From the NCBI GenBank assembly GCA_003552585.1, contig PUNK01000010.1, positions 50,471-114,470 on the forward strand: a stretch of DNA of 64,000 nucleotides, read 5' to 3'. The notes beneath the pieces are model-generated. The model was not told where the DNA came from. It saw only the letters and a program-made list of their open reading frames with translations, and made no database searches. Made by a program: the position numbers and the translations under genes. This DNA comes from Thermoplasmata archaeon. Its GTDB lineage: Archaea > Thermoplasmatota > Thermoplasmata > Halarchaeoplasmatales > Halarchaeoplasmataceae. This document shows positions 35,755 to 44,450 of the stretch, in pieces (positions within the stretch are counted from its first letter, which is position 1; the number at the start of each line of letters is the position of its first letter).

Positions 35755-38700
35755 GTGGAGAACCCCTATAGAAAACAATCAGAAGTGGACAAAATGACCG
35801 TCGAAACACTTACAGATAATGCGATAAAAATACTTGAAGAAAGATACCTTAAAAGGGATGAAGATGGGAATATAGTGGAAACCCCCGATGAGATGTTCAT
35901 GAGGGTGGCAACAGCTGTCGCCGCTGTGAATGATGACTATGATGATGATAGAACATCTGAATCTGAGGGTGAGGAGTTCTACAAAGCCCTTGTCAGTCTC
36001 GATTTTATACCGAATTCCCCAACCCTAATGAACGCAGGTCTGGAACTTGGACAGCTTGCCGCCTGTTTTGTACTCTCACCAAATGACGACATGGATAGCA
36101 TATTTCAACAGGTGAAGAATGCTGCCAAAATATTCCAATCTGGTGGCGGTGTTGGATATACTTTTTCGCGACTAAGACCTCAGGGGGATACGGTAAAATC
36201 GACAGGGGGAGTTGCAAGTGGTCCAGTATCTTTCATGAAGGTTTACGATCAGATGTGCAACACCATAAAGCAAGGAGGTAAAAGAAGAGGGGCACAGATG
36301 GGCATCCTCTCAGTACAGCACCCCGATATAGAACATTTCATAAGTGCGAAGGATTCCGAAGAGGCCCTTAATAATTTTAACATATCCGTAGGTCTAACAG
36401 AGGAATTTATGGAGGCGGTGAAATATGGTGAAGAGTACGAACTCATCAATCCCCACAGTGATGAAGTGATGGAAAAAGTAGATGCGGAAAGAATTTACAA
36501 TAAAATAATCCATCAGGCTTGGAAGAACGGTGAACCTGGGATAATATTTTTGGACCGGATCAACGAAGCAAACCCGTTCGATGTAGGAAAGTATCCCGAC
36601 CATATTATGGATGCCACGAATCCGTGTGTTACAGGTGACACCTTGATCAGTACAAAGGATGGGTTATTAAGTGCTGAAGAATTATGTAAGGACGGAGATG
36701 ATCTAGATATCGTGGTGGATGGTAGATTAAGTGATGACAGGATCAAAAAAGCTTCGAATGTTTTCAGAACAGGAAAAAAAGAGGTGTATAAATTAATAAC
36801 AAAGGAAGGCTTTGAGATTAGATTAACTGAAAACCATCAAGTAATGACTGACCATGGTTGGAAAGAAGTAGGGGATATAGAAAATGGTGAAATGGTACAC
36901 ATCGGGAACAGAGGTGTAGAGTTTGGTGATAAAGGAGATCTCGAAGAAGGTTTAGTTTTAGGTTGGATCGTCGGTGATGGACGGATAAAAAGATCTGAGA
37001 AGAGAGTGGTTCTACATTTTTATGATAAAGATACGACAATATCCGAGCGCTATGCTGAGTTTGTTAACAAAATAATACGCAAATCGATAGGTGATGGTGA
37101 TTATAAAGTTGGGGTACAGGATATCGAGAGAGGTGATGATCCTGTTAAAGAACAGAGGGTAGGCTCGGCAAGGCTTTACGAAATCACTGAAAGATATGGT
37201 TTGAATGAAAACAAACTAAAAGTCCCAGATGCTATTTTTAGATCAAGCAAAGAGTTGGCGAGAGGATTCTTAAAAGGACTATTTACAGCTGATGGAAGTG
37301 TACAAGGTAATGTTGAAAAAGGAGTGTCAGTTAGGCTGTCTAGTTCTGAACTGACTTTACTGAAGGATGTACAAAGACTGCTTTTAGGCTTTGGAATTTT
37401 CAGTAAAATATATCAAGAACGAAGGAAAGATGGTAATGACAGAGTTAAAAAATATCAAGTTAAGGCACAGCATGAACTAGTGATAAGTGAAGAGAATCTT
37501 GAGAAGTTCAAAGATGAGTTAGGATTCGTCAGAGAGGATGAGAATCAAAAATTGGAAGAATTATTAGACGATGATTCCAAAGGCTCATATTCAGAGAATT
37601 TCAAAGCCTCTGTAGAATCTATTGAATTAGATGGTCACGAAGATGTATTCGATTTAACCGAACCTGATACACATTCTTTCATAGCTAACGGTTTCGTTGT
37701 CCACAACTGTGGTGAACAGCCATTAGAGGATTTTGAGGCCTGTAACCTTGGCCATATAAACCTCAGTAACTGTGTTATCGATGGGGAATTAGATTGGGGA
37801 AAATTGGAAGATATGGTCGATCTAGGAGTAAGGTTTCTCGATAACGTCATAGATGCAAGCAGCTATCCAGATGTTGTAGGATATGAGGGAGAGGGGGATG
37901 CCATAACTAAGAAGGTACACAAGAATAGAAAGATCGGTCTGGGTGTGATGGGGTGGCACCACATGCTGATGAAACTTGGAATGGCTTACGCTAGCAGAGA
38001 AGCTCTTCAACTAGCTGAAGAGGTGATGGGTTTTATCCAGAGTAAAAGTAAAGAAGTCAGCAAACTTTTGGCTGAAGACCGTGGTTCATTTCCAAATTGG
38101 GATAAATCGAAATACGATGAACCCATGCGCAATGCTACTACTACTACCATCGCTCCTACGGGCACTACCAGCATGATCGCGAATACCAGTAGCGGTATCG
38201 AGCCTATTTTTGCCGTATCCTACATAAAAACCGTTCTCGACGGAGAGAAGATGGTAATGCCTGATCCTGTCTTCGGTGAGATAGCTAAGGAAGGAGGATT
38301 CTATTCAAAGGAACTGGCAAAAAAGGTGGCCGAGGAGGGATCCGTTCAAAACATAAATGATGTACCGGATGATTTGAAGCCTCTTTTCAAAACTGCCTTG
38401 GAGATCAAACCCGAATGGCATATAAGGACTCAAGGAATATTCCAAAAAAACGTGGATAACGCCATCTCAAAAACCGTCAATTTCCCGAACGATGCAACTG
38501 AAGAAGATATAAGAAGGGTTTACGATCTAGCTTACGATCTCAAATGTAAGGGTGTAACGGTTTACAGGGACGGCTCACGCAGCGAACAGGTCATGGAGGT
38601 AGAGAAGGAGGAAGAAGAAGAGTTTGAAAGACGTCCTAGGAAGAGACCGCAGGTGGTGACCGGTACAACTCGAAAAATACCAACTGGTTATGGTGGATTG

Positions 38701-39132
38701 TACGTTACCATCAACGAAGATGAACACGGTCTGTTCGAGATCTTCGCTCAGATAGGGCGATCAGGAGGTTACACTCAGTCCTTCACAGAATCCCTAGCAC
38801 GCTTAGTTTCTTTATGTTTACGCTCGGGAATACCGGTCGAGGAGATAATCAGCCAACTTGAGGGTATCAGGTCTCCTGACACTATATTCGCATACGGTGA
38901 GAAGATATTCTCCATACCCGATGCCTTGGCGAAGGCACTAAGATGGCATCTAGAGGGTAAGCCAAGGGGTGAACAGGCACGTTTACCTACTAGTGAGGAA
39001 AAGGAAAGGACGAACGATGTGCAGAGGATTGTCAAACAAGGACTTAATCCAGCCTGCCCTGACTGTGGTTCAATGCTCACCCTGAGTGAAGGGTGCAGAA
39101 CCTGTCCAAACTGTGGTTACAGTCAATGCTGA
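35755..39132 (+). CDS. nrdJ: B12-dependent (class II) ribonucleotide reductase with intein
   Basis: Adenosylcobalamin-dependent ribonucleotide reductase. The precursor has 1,125 aa, of which 361 are an intein, leaving a 764-aa enzyme. Active-site elements are the redox Cys in LAACFVLSPNDDM, the N-P-C-G-E motif carrying the thiyl-radical Cys (split by the intein), its partner Cys in FEACNLGHINLS, and TTTIAPTGTTSMIA for phosphate binding. A C-terminal zinc-ribbon-like tail (CPDCGS, CRTCPNCGYSQC) holds the reductant-shuttling cysteines. The start is a GTG at 35755; an ATG at 35794 is possible. Being oxygen-independent, it suits an anaerobe. Confidence 0.95.
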   Translation: MENPYRKQSEVDKMTVETLTDNAIKILEERYLKRDEDGNIVETPDEMFMRVATAVAAVNDDYDDDRTSESEGEEFYKALVSLDFIPNSPTLMNAGLELGQLAACFVLSPNDDMDSIFQQVKNAAKIFQSGGGVGYTFSRLRPQGDTVKSTGGVASGPVSFMKVYDQMCNTIKQGGKRRGAQMGILSVQHPDIEHFISAKDSEEALNNFNISVGLTEEFMEAVKYGEEYELINPHSDEVMEKVDAERIYNKIIHQAWKNGEPGIIFLDRINEANPFDVGKYPDHIMDATNPCVTGDTLISTKDGLLSAEELCKDGDDLDIVVDGRLSDDRIKKASNVFRTGKKEVYKLITKEGFEIRLTENHQVMTDHGWKEVGDIENGEMVHIGNRGVEFGDKGDLEEGLVLGWIVGDGRIKRSEKRVVLHFYDKDTTISERYAEFVNKIIRKSIGDGDYKVGVQDIERGDDPVKEQRVGSARLYEITERYGLNENKLKVPDAIFRSSKELARGFLKGLFTADGSVQGNVEKGVSVRLSSSELTLLKDVQRLLLGFGIFSKIYQERRKDGNDRVKKYQVKAQHELVISEENLEKFKDELGFVREDENQKLEELLDDDSKGSYSENFKASVESIELDGHEDVFDLTEPDTHSFIANGFVVHNCGEQPLEDFEACNLGHINLSNCVIDGELDWGKLEDMVDLGVRFLDNVIDASSYPDVVGYEGEGDAITKKVHKNRKIGLGVMGWHHMLMKLGMAYASREALQLAEEVMGFIQSKSKEVSKLLAEDRGSFPNWDKSKYDEPMRNATTTTIAPTGTTSMIANTSSGIEPIFAVSYIKTVLDGEKMVMPDPVFGEIAKEGGFYSKELAKKVAEEGSVQNINDVPDDLKPLFKTALEIKPEWHIRTQGIFQKNVDNAISKTVNFPNDATEEDIRRVYDLAYDLKCKGVTVYRDGSRSEQVMEVEKEEEEEFERRPRKRPQVVTGTTRKIPTGYGGLYVTINEDEHGLFEIFAQIGRSGGYTQSFTESLARLVSLCLRSGIPVEEIISQLEGIRSPDTIFAYGEKIFSIPDALAKALRWHLEGKPRGEQARLPTSEEKERTNDVQRIVKQGLNPACPDCGSMLTLSEGCRTCPNCGYSQC
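36625..37707 (+). mobile_element. intein with LAGLIDADG homing endonuclease in NrdJ
   Basis: An in-frame insertion from Cys291 of the precursor (block A, CVTGDTLIST) to the Asn before CGEQPL (block G, FVVHN). Block B is LTENHQVMTDHGW with the TxxH histidine, block F is VFDLTEPDTHSFIANG. The middle carries the two helices of a LAGLIDADG (DOD) endonuclease: LVLGWIVGDGRI and FLKGLFTADGSV. The terminal residues Cys1, penultimate His, Asn and +1 Cys are all intact, so splicing should be active, and the two endonuclease Asp residues are present, so homing may be too. Confidence 0.93.
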
Positions 39133-39186
39133 GGAAGAAACGTGAGTTTCCGGTAAATTTATCCCACACCTATCAGTATAAGAGAT

Positions 39187-40182
39187 ATGGAATTCCGTAT
39201 ACCGCCGATACTCAACGCCGAGAGATTGATGGACAAGGCATACAGTAAAGCGTCGAAAGTACAGAAGATGGGGAAAAATCGGGAGGACGGGTTCAGAAGA
39301 ACGACCTTGTCCAAACTGAAAGTTGTTTCAAACACACTCGAGAAAACACTTAAAAGATACGAAAAAAGTTTTCCGTCTTTTGATATGTTGCCTCCATTTT
39401 ATCAGGATATCATCCATATCACTTTGGACACCGACCGGCTGAAAAAAAGTATCGCTACCGTGAATTGGGCAAGGAGAAAAATAAAAAGAACTGCAATGGA
39501 AAACGTTCGAGATCTTGGTTCGTGTGAGGGCATAGATGAGATGGAAGTTCTTAGGAAAAAAACCTACGGACGTGTTTCTTCTTTCTTAAGGCAGATCGAC
39601 TCTGAATTGGAATATTTAGAAAGAGCTAGGAAAAAGTTGAACTCGCTTCCAGACATCAGGATGGATAGACCTACGATCGTTGTGGCTGGCTCCCCGAACG
39701 TTGGTAAGTCCTTGCTCATGTCCCGCCTATCGAGTGGAAAACCAAAGGTTGCAACCTATCCTTTCACCACGCAAGAAGTGGGTATAGGCCATCTAGACGT
39801 AGATGGGTACGTGGGTCAGGTGATAGATACACCGGGCATCTTGGACAGACCGATGGAGGAAAGAAACCAAATCGAGATGCAGGCTATGAAGGCGATAGAA
39901 AAACTTGCTGACTTGATAATCTTTGTTTTTGACCCAACAGGAACCTGCGGCTATCCTATAGATGCTCAGGAAGCACTCTATCGAGATATAAGAGATGGCT
40001 TCGAAAACATCGAGATGTTGGTTGTCTATAATAAATTAGATCTTATCGATGAGGAGAATAAAGAGGGTTTGTATGTGTCCGCTTTGGAAGAGGAAAATCT
40101 AGATATTTTAAAGGAGATTTTAGGCAAAAAAATTAAATACTTCTACAGAGAACAAAGGATAGATGTTTGCCAAGTTGATTGA
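39187..40182 (+). CDS. NOG1-family GTPase
   Basis: Archaeal NOG1 (Obg-HflX superfamily), a GTPase involved in large-subunit ribosome assembly. About 160 N-terminal residues are the helical NOG1 domain, followed by the G domain: P-loop GSPNVGKSLLMSRLS, the effector region ATYPFTTQEVGIGH, DTPGILDRPMEERNQIE (typical NOG1) and base recognition NKLDLI. Its 331 aa match the archaeal form, which lacks the eukaryotic extension. It overlaps the next gene by 20 bases. Confidence 0.93.
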   Translation: MEFRIPPILNAERLMDKAYSKASKVQKMGKNREDGFRRTTLSKLKVVSNTLEKTLKRYEKSFPSFDMLPPFYQDIIHITLDTDRLKKSIATVNWARRKIKRTAMENVRDLGSCEGIDEMEVLRKKTYGRVSSFLRQIDSELEYLERARKKLNSLPDIRMDRPTIVVAGSPNVGKSLLMSRLSSGKPKVATYPFTTQEVGIGHLDVDGYVGQVIDTPGILDRPMEERNQIEMQAMKAIEKLADLIIFVFDPTGTCGYPIDAQEALYRDIRDGFENIEMLVVYNKLDLIDEENKEGLYVSALEEENLDILKEILGKKIKYFYREQRIDVCQVD

Positions 40183-40465
40183 TCACGTCCAATTCCTCTT
40201 CAAAGCCGATAAAGATACCAAAGGGATGAAGGTACGCTCGGGAAAAGGAAAATTGTACCTTTCTGAATATGGAGTACTGGTTTCTGACAACGGGCGATGG
40301 TATCATGTACCTATTGAAAGGATAAAAGATATTCATAGATTAGATGGTAACAGACCTGGATTGGAATTCGAGATACCAGGGATGGAAATCATCGTTAGAG
40401 GAAGCAGAAGGTACCATCTTTGGGCCCTAAGGCATTTTCTTCTCCCATGGGTTGCCAAAAATTAA
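40163..40465 (+). CDS. unknown small protein, PH-like beta-rich fold suspected
   Basis: Not recognised. The 100-aa basic protein has a run of short beta strands (GKLYLSEYGVLVSDNGRWYHVPIERI) like that of PH/GRAM-type barrels and ends in a helix ALRHFLLPWVAKN. The start overlaps NOG1 by 20 bases; a later ATG at 40226-40228 just before the beta region is an alternative. Its stop overlaps the convergent prepilin-peptidase-like gene by 4 bases. Confidence 0.65.
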   Translation: MFAKLIDHVQFLFKADKDTKGMKVRSGKGKLYLSEYGVLVSDNGRWYHVPIERIKDIHRLDGNRPGLEFEIPGMEIIVRGSRRYHLWALRHFLLPWVAKN

Positions 40466-40914
40466 ATTACGGTTAAAAGCAAAGCGATCGTGGTTAGGAC
40501 CACCAGAAAAGGGGTGGTCGGTATAGTTTTGGACGGAGTGAATTTGTATCTCAATCTATTCTTGAATAGGTATACTGATACAACATAAAGAGCTATAGAA
40601 AACCCTGCGATGATTGGAGATGATATGGATAGCAGTGCAGCCAGGGCGAAAGCGTCATCTATAGGTACAGGCTCAATTGTGTAAAAATGAATATACGCAA
40701 AGAACAGAGCTATACCTATCCACTTGGCTAAAGAAGATAGAAGAGGATATGGGGTAAAAATGATATCATTCAATAAAAATACAGCGGGAAAGATGATCCA
40801 AAGTTCGAACAAGTTGGTACGAGAGGACCAGTTCTTGATATCGAATAATGCCTTGGCCGTTAGAGCCCCTAAGAGCAGAAGAAATCCATATATCTGTAGC
40901 GAATGGTAATGCAT
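40462..40914 (-). CDS. A24-like prepilin/preflagellin peptidase homologue, degenerate
   Basis: A 150-aa protein of about five membrane helices. Its first helix ends in LTAKALFDIKNWSSRTNLFELW, similar to the first Asp motif of A24 aspartic prepilin peptidases (given by LFDIKNWSSRTN), and the fourth region has VPIDDAFALAALLSISSP, comparable to the G-x-G/A-D second motif but without the glycines. The C-terminal TPFLVVLTTIALLL fits too. With a broken second motif it may be a catalytically altered relative. It lies 3 bases downstream of the L15e gene and probably shares its transcript. Confidence 0.55.
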   Translation of the reverse strand: MHYHSLQIYGFLLLLGALTAKALFDIKNWSSRTNLFELWIIFPAVFLLNDIIFTPYPLLSSLAKWIGIALFFAYIHFYTIEPVPIDDAFALAALLSISSPIIAGFSIALYVVSVYLFKNRLRYKFTPSKTIPTTPFLVVLTTIALLLTVI

Positions 40915-40917
40915 GGT

Positions 40918-41544
40918 TCAGCGTTCTGTTTTCCTCTTGGATGGTCTCGAGCGTTCAGTTCCCTTACCTTTTTTCCTGAGTCCTCTGGATTTTTTACCCG
41001 CTGAGGTCAATCCGCGAAAAACTCTTCCCTTTTTATCTGGTTCGCATATCCAATTTATCTTGGGATCACTTTTGATCACGGGATGATCGGGATCGACCAT
41101 GATCACTTCAAAATACTTATACCTACCATCTTCTCCCACCCAATAGGAGTTGAGTATATGTAAGTTAGGATAGCGTCTTTGTGTTCGCTCTTCTGCGATC
41201 CTTTGAATATTTTTTCGAGGGGTTAATTTTTTGAAACCCATCCTTTTGGGACCTCTACCACCTGTTGGCCGAGAACTTCTACGTCCTCCTCGGCGGATCT
41301 TTGTCCTGGCAAGAACATATCCCTGTTTTGCTTTGTAGCCCAACTTTCTCGCCTTATCGAGACGGGTTGGATTCTCTATCCTCTTGAAGTTCTCGTCCCG
41401 CCTCCATCTTTTCAATCTCTCTCTCCTGAGATCCTCCAGGTAGCCTTCTCTAGGACTCTTCCAAGAATCCTCGATATACTTGTACATACTACCCTTGTTT
41501 CCAGAAACTTTTTCATCTTCCTCGTCTACGAATTCGTCGACCAT
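40918..41544 (-). CDS. rpl15e: 50S ribosomal protein L15e
   Basis: Large-subunit protein of archaea and eukaryotes. The body is typical: [72 protein letters not shown] and the [18 protein letters not shown] tail. Relatives begin at about MYKYI, whereas here the frame supplies 19 extra residues that are mostly acidic ([12 protein letters not shown]), with GGAAGTG before the ATG at 41544. The internal ATG at 41487 has a weaker upstream signal. Either start could be used. Confidence 0.92.
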   Translation of the reverse strand: MVDEFVDEEDEKVSGNKGSMYKYIEDSWKSPREGYLEDLRRERLKRWRRDENFKRIENPTRLDKARKLGYKAKQGYVLARTKIRRGGRRSSRPTGGRGPKRMGFKKLTPRKNIQRIAEERTQRRYPNLHILNSYWVGEDGRYKYFEVIMVDPDHPVIKSDPKINWICEPDKKGRVFRGLTSAGKKSRGLRKKGKGTERSRPSKRKTER

Positions 41545-41592
41545 GTTTACACTTCCTTGTTTTTGGATTCACCCCTAAAGGGCACATCTCCT

Positions 41593-41609
41593 GCGGGTCT
41601 AGTACCCGC
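41593..41609 (-). promoter_or_regulatory. hairpin at the start of the L15e mRNA leader
   Basis: GCGGGT and ACCCGC pair around a 5-base loop (41593-41609). On the minus strand a TATA box (GATATATACCCC, about 41637-41648) would start transcription near 41615-41620, so the hairpin falls at the very 5' end of a leader about 70 bases long, unusual in a window where most leaders are short. Autoregulation of a ribosomal protein gene is possible. Nothing else is seen in the rest of the 41545-41698 gap apart from the promoter of the next plus-strand gene. Confidence 0.4.
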
Positions 41610-41707
41610 CACTGCAGCATGCTTACAGTTATGGGGTATATATCTCTTTTCCCCGGGATAAGCTTTATTACTGATTCACGGACTATTACAGAAAGTCGGT
41701 GTTCACG

Positions 41708-42358
41708 ATGGATGACTTCTATAATAGTTTGGAAGAATATGAGATAAACTGCGATGATGAAAGTTTTCCTTTTCTAAATGAGTTGATACAAAAAATCGAA
41801 GAGGCTTTTTCAGACATAGACGAAAAGTACTATCCTGCTCATCTTGGTAGGGAAAACGGACAAAAATTGTACTGCCTGCTTAAACGATTGAAGCCAAAGG
41901 TAGTGATAGAAACGGGTGTTTGTAACGGATTTTCATCTGCGATCATTTTGAAAGCATTGGAAGATAGTGGAAAACTATATTCTGTTGACCTTCCAGCTAT
42001 TGTAGGTGAAGAGATACCTGAAGAAAGGACCGGAGCTGTGATACCCCCTGGTAAGGAATCTGGGTGGGCCGTTCCCCTGGAGCTTAGAAAGAACTGGTAT
42101 TTAACTATCGGCAATACATATTACAGAACTCCAGCCTTACTCAAGGAGATTGGGGAAATAGATGTTTTTCTTCATGATAGTGGTCACTCGTACCAAACCA
42201 TGATGTTCGAGTTCTCGATCGCGTGGGAGCACCTGCGTGATGGGGGATACCTTTTAGCCGACAACATAGACTTCAGCAGGGCATTTGAAGACTTCAATCC
42301 TAACGAAGGAATAAAAAAATATAGATTTGGTGAGATGGGGCTGATCGTTAAAGAATGA
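41708..42358 (+). CDS. class I SAM-dependent methyltransferase (Methyltransf_24-like)
   Basis: About 216 aa. Motif I VVIETGVCNGFSSAIIL, strand-2 end LYSVDLP, the DVFLHDSGHSYQTMMFE block and GGYLLADNIDF are those of the cephalosporin-hydroxylase/Methyltransf_24 group that methylates hydroxyls or sugars. The substrate is unknown. A GTG 3 codons upstream (41699) is 30 bases after a TATA-like element and could be the real, leaderless start. The MFS gene follows 65 bases later with its own promoter-like sequence. Confidence 0.8.
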   Translation: MDDFYNSLEEYEINCDDESFPFLNELIQKIEEAFSDIDEKYYPAHLGRENGQKLYCLLKRLKPKVVIETGVCNGFSSAIILKALEDSGKLYSVDLPAIVGEEIPEERTGAVIPPGKESGWAVPLELRKNWYLTIGNTYYRTPALLKEIGEIDVFLHDSGHSYQTMMFEFSIAWEHLRDGGYLLADNIDFSRAFEDFNPNEGIKKYRFGEMGLIVKE

Positions 42359-42423
42359 AAAATCGATTCTTTTAGATTTATACCAAAAACTTAAACGCCG
42401 GCCGTTTTTCCCTACACTACAAT

Positions 42424-43668
42424 ATGAAACGAAAGTTCACGTCCCGAAAATTTTCGATTGGTTTGACTTCAAATCATCGCTGGTTGATACTATTATTATT
42501 ATTTCTCACCATACTCGTAGCCTTCATAGGTAGGTTGAGCACTTCTGTCGCCCTGGAGGCTATAGGAGAGGACCTAGTTTGGTCGCGGGCCCAGACAGGT
42601 TTTTTGGGAGGTTTGTTGATGGGTATATTCCTGGTTAGTTACGGACTGTCCAACGTGTTTTTCAGTCCGAATATAGATAAATATGGTTCTAAAGTTGTGC
42701 TTACCCTATCCATGGCTGGATGTTCCTTTGCAGTTTTTCTCGGTGCCTTTTTCGGACATGTCTATTCAATTTTCTTGGCCTCGAGGCTATTACTTGGCCT
42801 GGCTCAAGGAGTTATGTTTCCCGTGGCCACTAAAGTCATAGCGGGATGGTACTCTAAAGATACAAGAGGAAGGGCGAACTCCATATTCATGATCGGAGCA
42901 CCTATAGGAGTAGCTGCTGCACCAGTGATAATGGGGCCAATCATTTACTCGTTCGATTGGCAACTCTCGTTCTATCTAATAGCATTTATCGGATTCGTCA
43001 TGGTAGTACCCATATTATTATTCATAGAAGATTCCCCCTCTGAAAAAAACAGCCCTGTAAAGACGAATAGAGATATAGATATGAAGGAGGCTTTCAAGAG
43101 GCTGTTAGCTGATAACGATTTCAGATTGATAGTTATTGGATTCACCACGGTAAACACCATGTGGTGGGGAACATCACTTTGGGTCCCTACTTACCTAGAG
43201 CAGACCACGGGAATAAGTCTGGGCGAGATGGCCTACGCTGCATCAATACCTTACATAGGTTCTATATTTGGATTGCTCACCGGTGCCTGGATCAGCGACC
43301 TGAAAGGAAATCCTAACCATATCATCATGTTTTCATTATTTATGACTGGTGTGATGGTAGGTGTTCTAACTCTTTCACCTATACCTGGGATGAAGATGGC
43401 AGTATTCTTGCTGAGCCTCGTGTTCTTCTTCGGTCAGCTTTCCCCGCCACTATTTTTCACAAAATTACAGAACACCATCATGGGAGAAGAGTTGGGCTCC
43501 GCCACTGGTTTGATGAACGGTATAGCGAACACTGCAGGAGTGCTTGGTCCGGTAAGTGTCGGTGTGGTTGTGGCTGTCAGCGGTTCTTATAAGATGGGGA
43601 TACTAATTATATCTGTAATCGCCTTTGTTGGGCTGGTAGCATTCTACAGGATGTTATCAAAGTCGTAA
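42424..43668 (+). CDS. major facilitator superfamily transporter
   Basis: A 414-aa membrane protein with 12 predicted helices, of the MFS. Between helices 2 and 3 lies NIDKYGSKVVLTLS, the loop motif of this superfamily (D-K/R-x-G-x-R/K). Helix 4 has ASRLLLGLAQGVMFPVATK, a pattern of the anion:cation symporter branch, and the second half repeats with AWISDLKGNPNHI. Substrates of this branch are organic anions; the actual one is unknown. A TATA-like run lies close upstream and there is no clear Shine-Dalgarno, pointing to a leaderless mRNA. Confidence 0.9.
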   Translation: MKRKFTSRKFSIGLTSNHRWLILLLLFLTILVAFIGRLSTSVALEAIGEDLVWSRAQTGFLGGLLMGIFLVSYGLSNVFFSPNIDKYGSKVVLTLSMAGCSFAVFLGAFFGHVYSIFLASRLLLGLAQGVMFPVATKVIAGWYSKDTRGRANSIFMIGAPIGVAAAPVIMGPIIYSFDWQLSFYLIAFIGFVMVVPILLFIEDSPSEKNSPVKTNRDIDMKEAFKRLLADNDFRLIVIGFTTVNTMWWGTSLWVPTYLEQTTGISLGEMAYAASIPYIGSIFGLLTGAWISDLKGNPNHIIMFSLFMTGVMVGVLTLSPIPGMKMAVFLLSLVFFFGQLSPPLFFTKLQNTIMGEELGSATGLMNGIANTAGVLGPVSVGVVVAVSGSYKMGILIISVIAFVGLVAFYRMLSKS

Positions 43669-43757
43669 ATAACAATTTGGCTTTTGTTTGGGTTAAATTT
43701 TAATACCCCCTACTCATGGTTTAAGCCTATAAAGCAATAAATCAGAAGGTGTAACGT

Positions 43758-43985
43758 ATGAAAGCATTCAGAGTGAAAGGGAGATTTCGCATGGGGAAGG
43801 AATGGCAGACCTTCACAAAAGAAGTTGTAGAGGAAAGTGAAGACGGAGCCCATGAAAAGGCATTATCGATCATGGGCAGTAAGCACAGGGTCAAGAGGAC
43901 CAATATCAAGATCAATGAGGTAAAGGAGATATCGCCGGATGAGGTTGAAGATATCGTAGTAAGGGACCTTCTGGAGGACGTATAA
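43758..43985 (+). CDS. rplX: ribosomal protein LX (L18ae/L20a)
   Basis: A 75-aa archaeal large-subunit protein LX, related to half of eukaryotic L18a. The pattern FRVKGRFRMGKEWQTFTKEVV and the HEKALSIMGSKHRVKRTNI segment are characteristic. The gene is the first of a tight cluster LX, prefoldin alpha, ftsY, PIN-domain protein, an order found in many archaea. AGAAGGTG precedes the ATG and an AT-rich TTAAATTTTAATA promoter lies about 50 bases upstream. Confidence 0.93.
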   Translation: MKAFRVKGRFRMGKEWQTFTKEVVEESEDGAHEKALSIMGSKHRVKRTNIKINEVKEISPDEVEDIVVRDLLEDV

Positions 43986-43986
43986 A

Positions 43987-44424
43987 ATGGTAAATGAACA
44001 GGAACTACAGAAAAAGATGATGAAACTTGAAGAGATCAAAAATCAGATCGAGGCTCTCAGCAGCCAGAAAGAGATGGTTCAGAGCATGGTCGAAGAGCAT
44101 GAAAAAGCGAGCAAAGCCATAACAAATTACAGCAAAGAAGAAGAGGGAAAAGAGCTTCTTGTATCAGTCGGTGGTAATGCCCATATACCGTGCAAGGTGA
44201 GTGGGGAGAGAAAAGTGTTGATCGGACTCGGATCGGATGTATCCGCACTTACCGAACCGGAAAAGGCGGTGAACATCGTGGATACAAGGAAGAAAGAGTT
44301 GACCCAAACAAGAACAGAGATAGAAAACGGTATCAACCGGCTAGAAGGAGAGTTCAGAAAACTCCAGCAGACGGTTCAGCAGGAATATCAACAGATGCAG
44401 CTCGAAGCCCAACAAAATAAGTGA
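43987..44424 (+). CDS. pfdA: prefoldin alpha subunit
   Basis: Alpha subunit of the hexameric chaperone prefoldin, which hands unfolded proteins to the thermosome. The 145-aa protein has two long coiled-coil helices (QKKMMKLEEIKNQIEALSSQ, and TRKKELTQTRTEIENGINRL) joined by the beta hairpin region KELLVSVGGNAHIPCKVSG and DVSALTEPEKAV. One base separates it from the LX stop. It ends with a Gln-rich tail. Confidence 0.92.
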   Translation: MVNEQELQKKMMKLEEIKNQIEALSSQKEMVQSMVEEHEKASKAITNYSKEEEGKELLVSVGGNAHIPCKVSGERKVLIGLGSDVSALTEPEKAVNIVDTRKKELTQTRTEIENGINRLEGEFRKLQQTVQQEYQQMQLEAQQNK

Positions 44425-44450
44425 TGGGATCATACCAGTAGGTTAAAACC

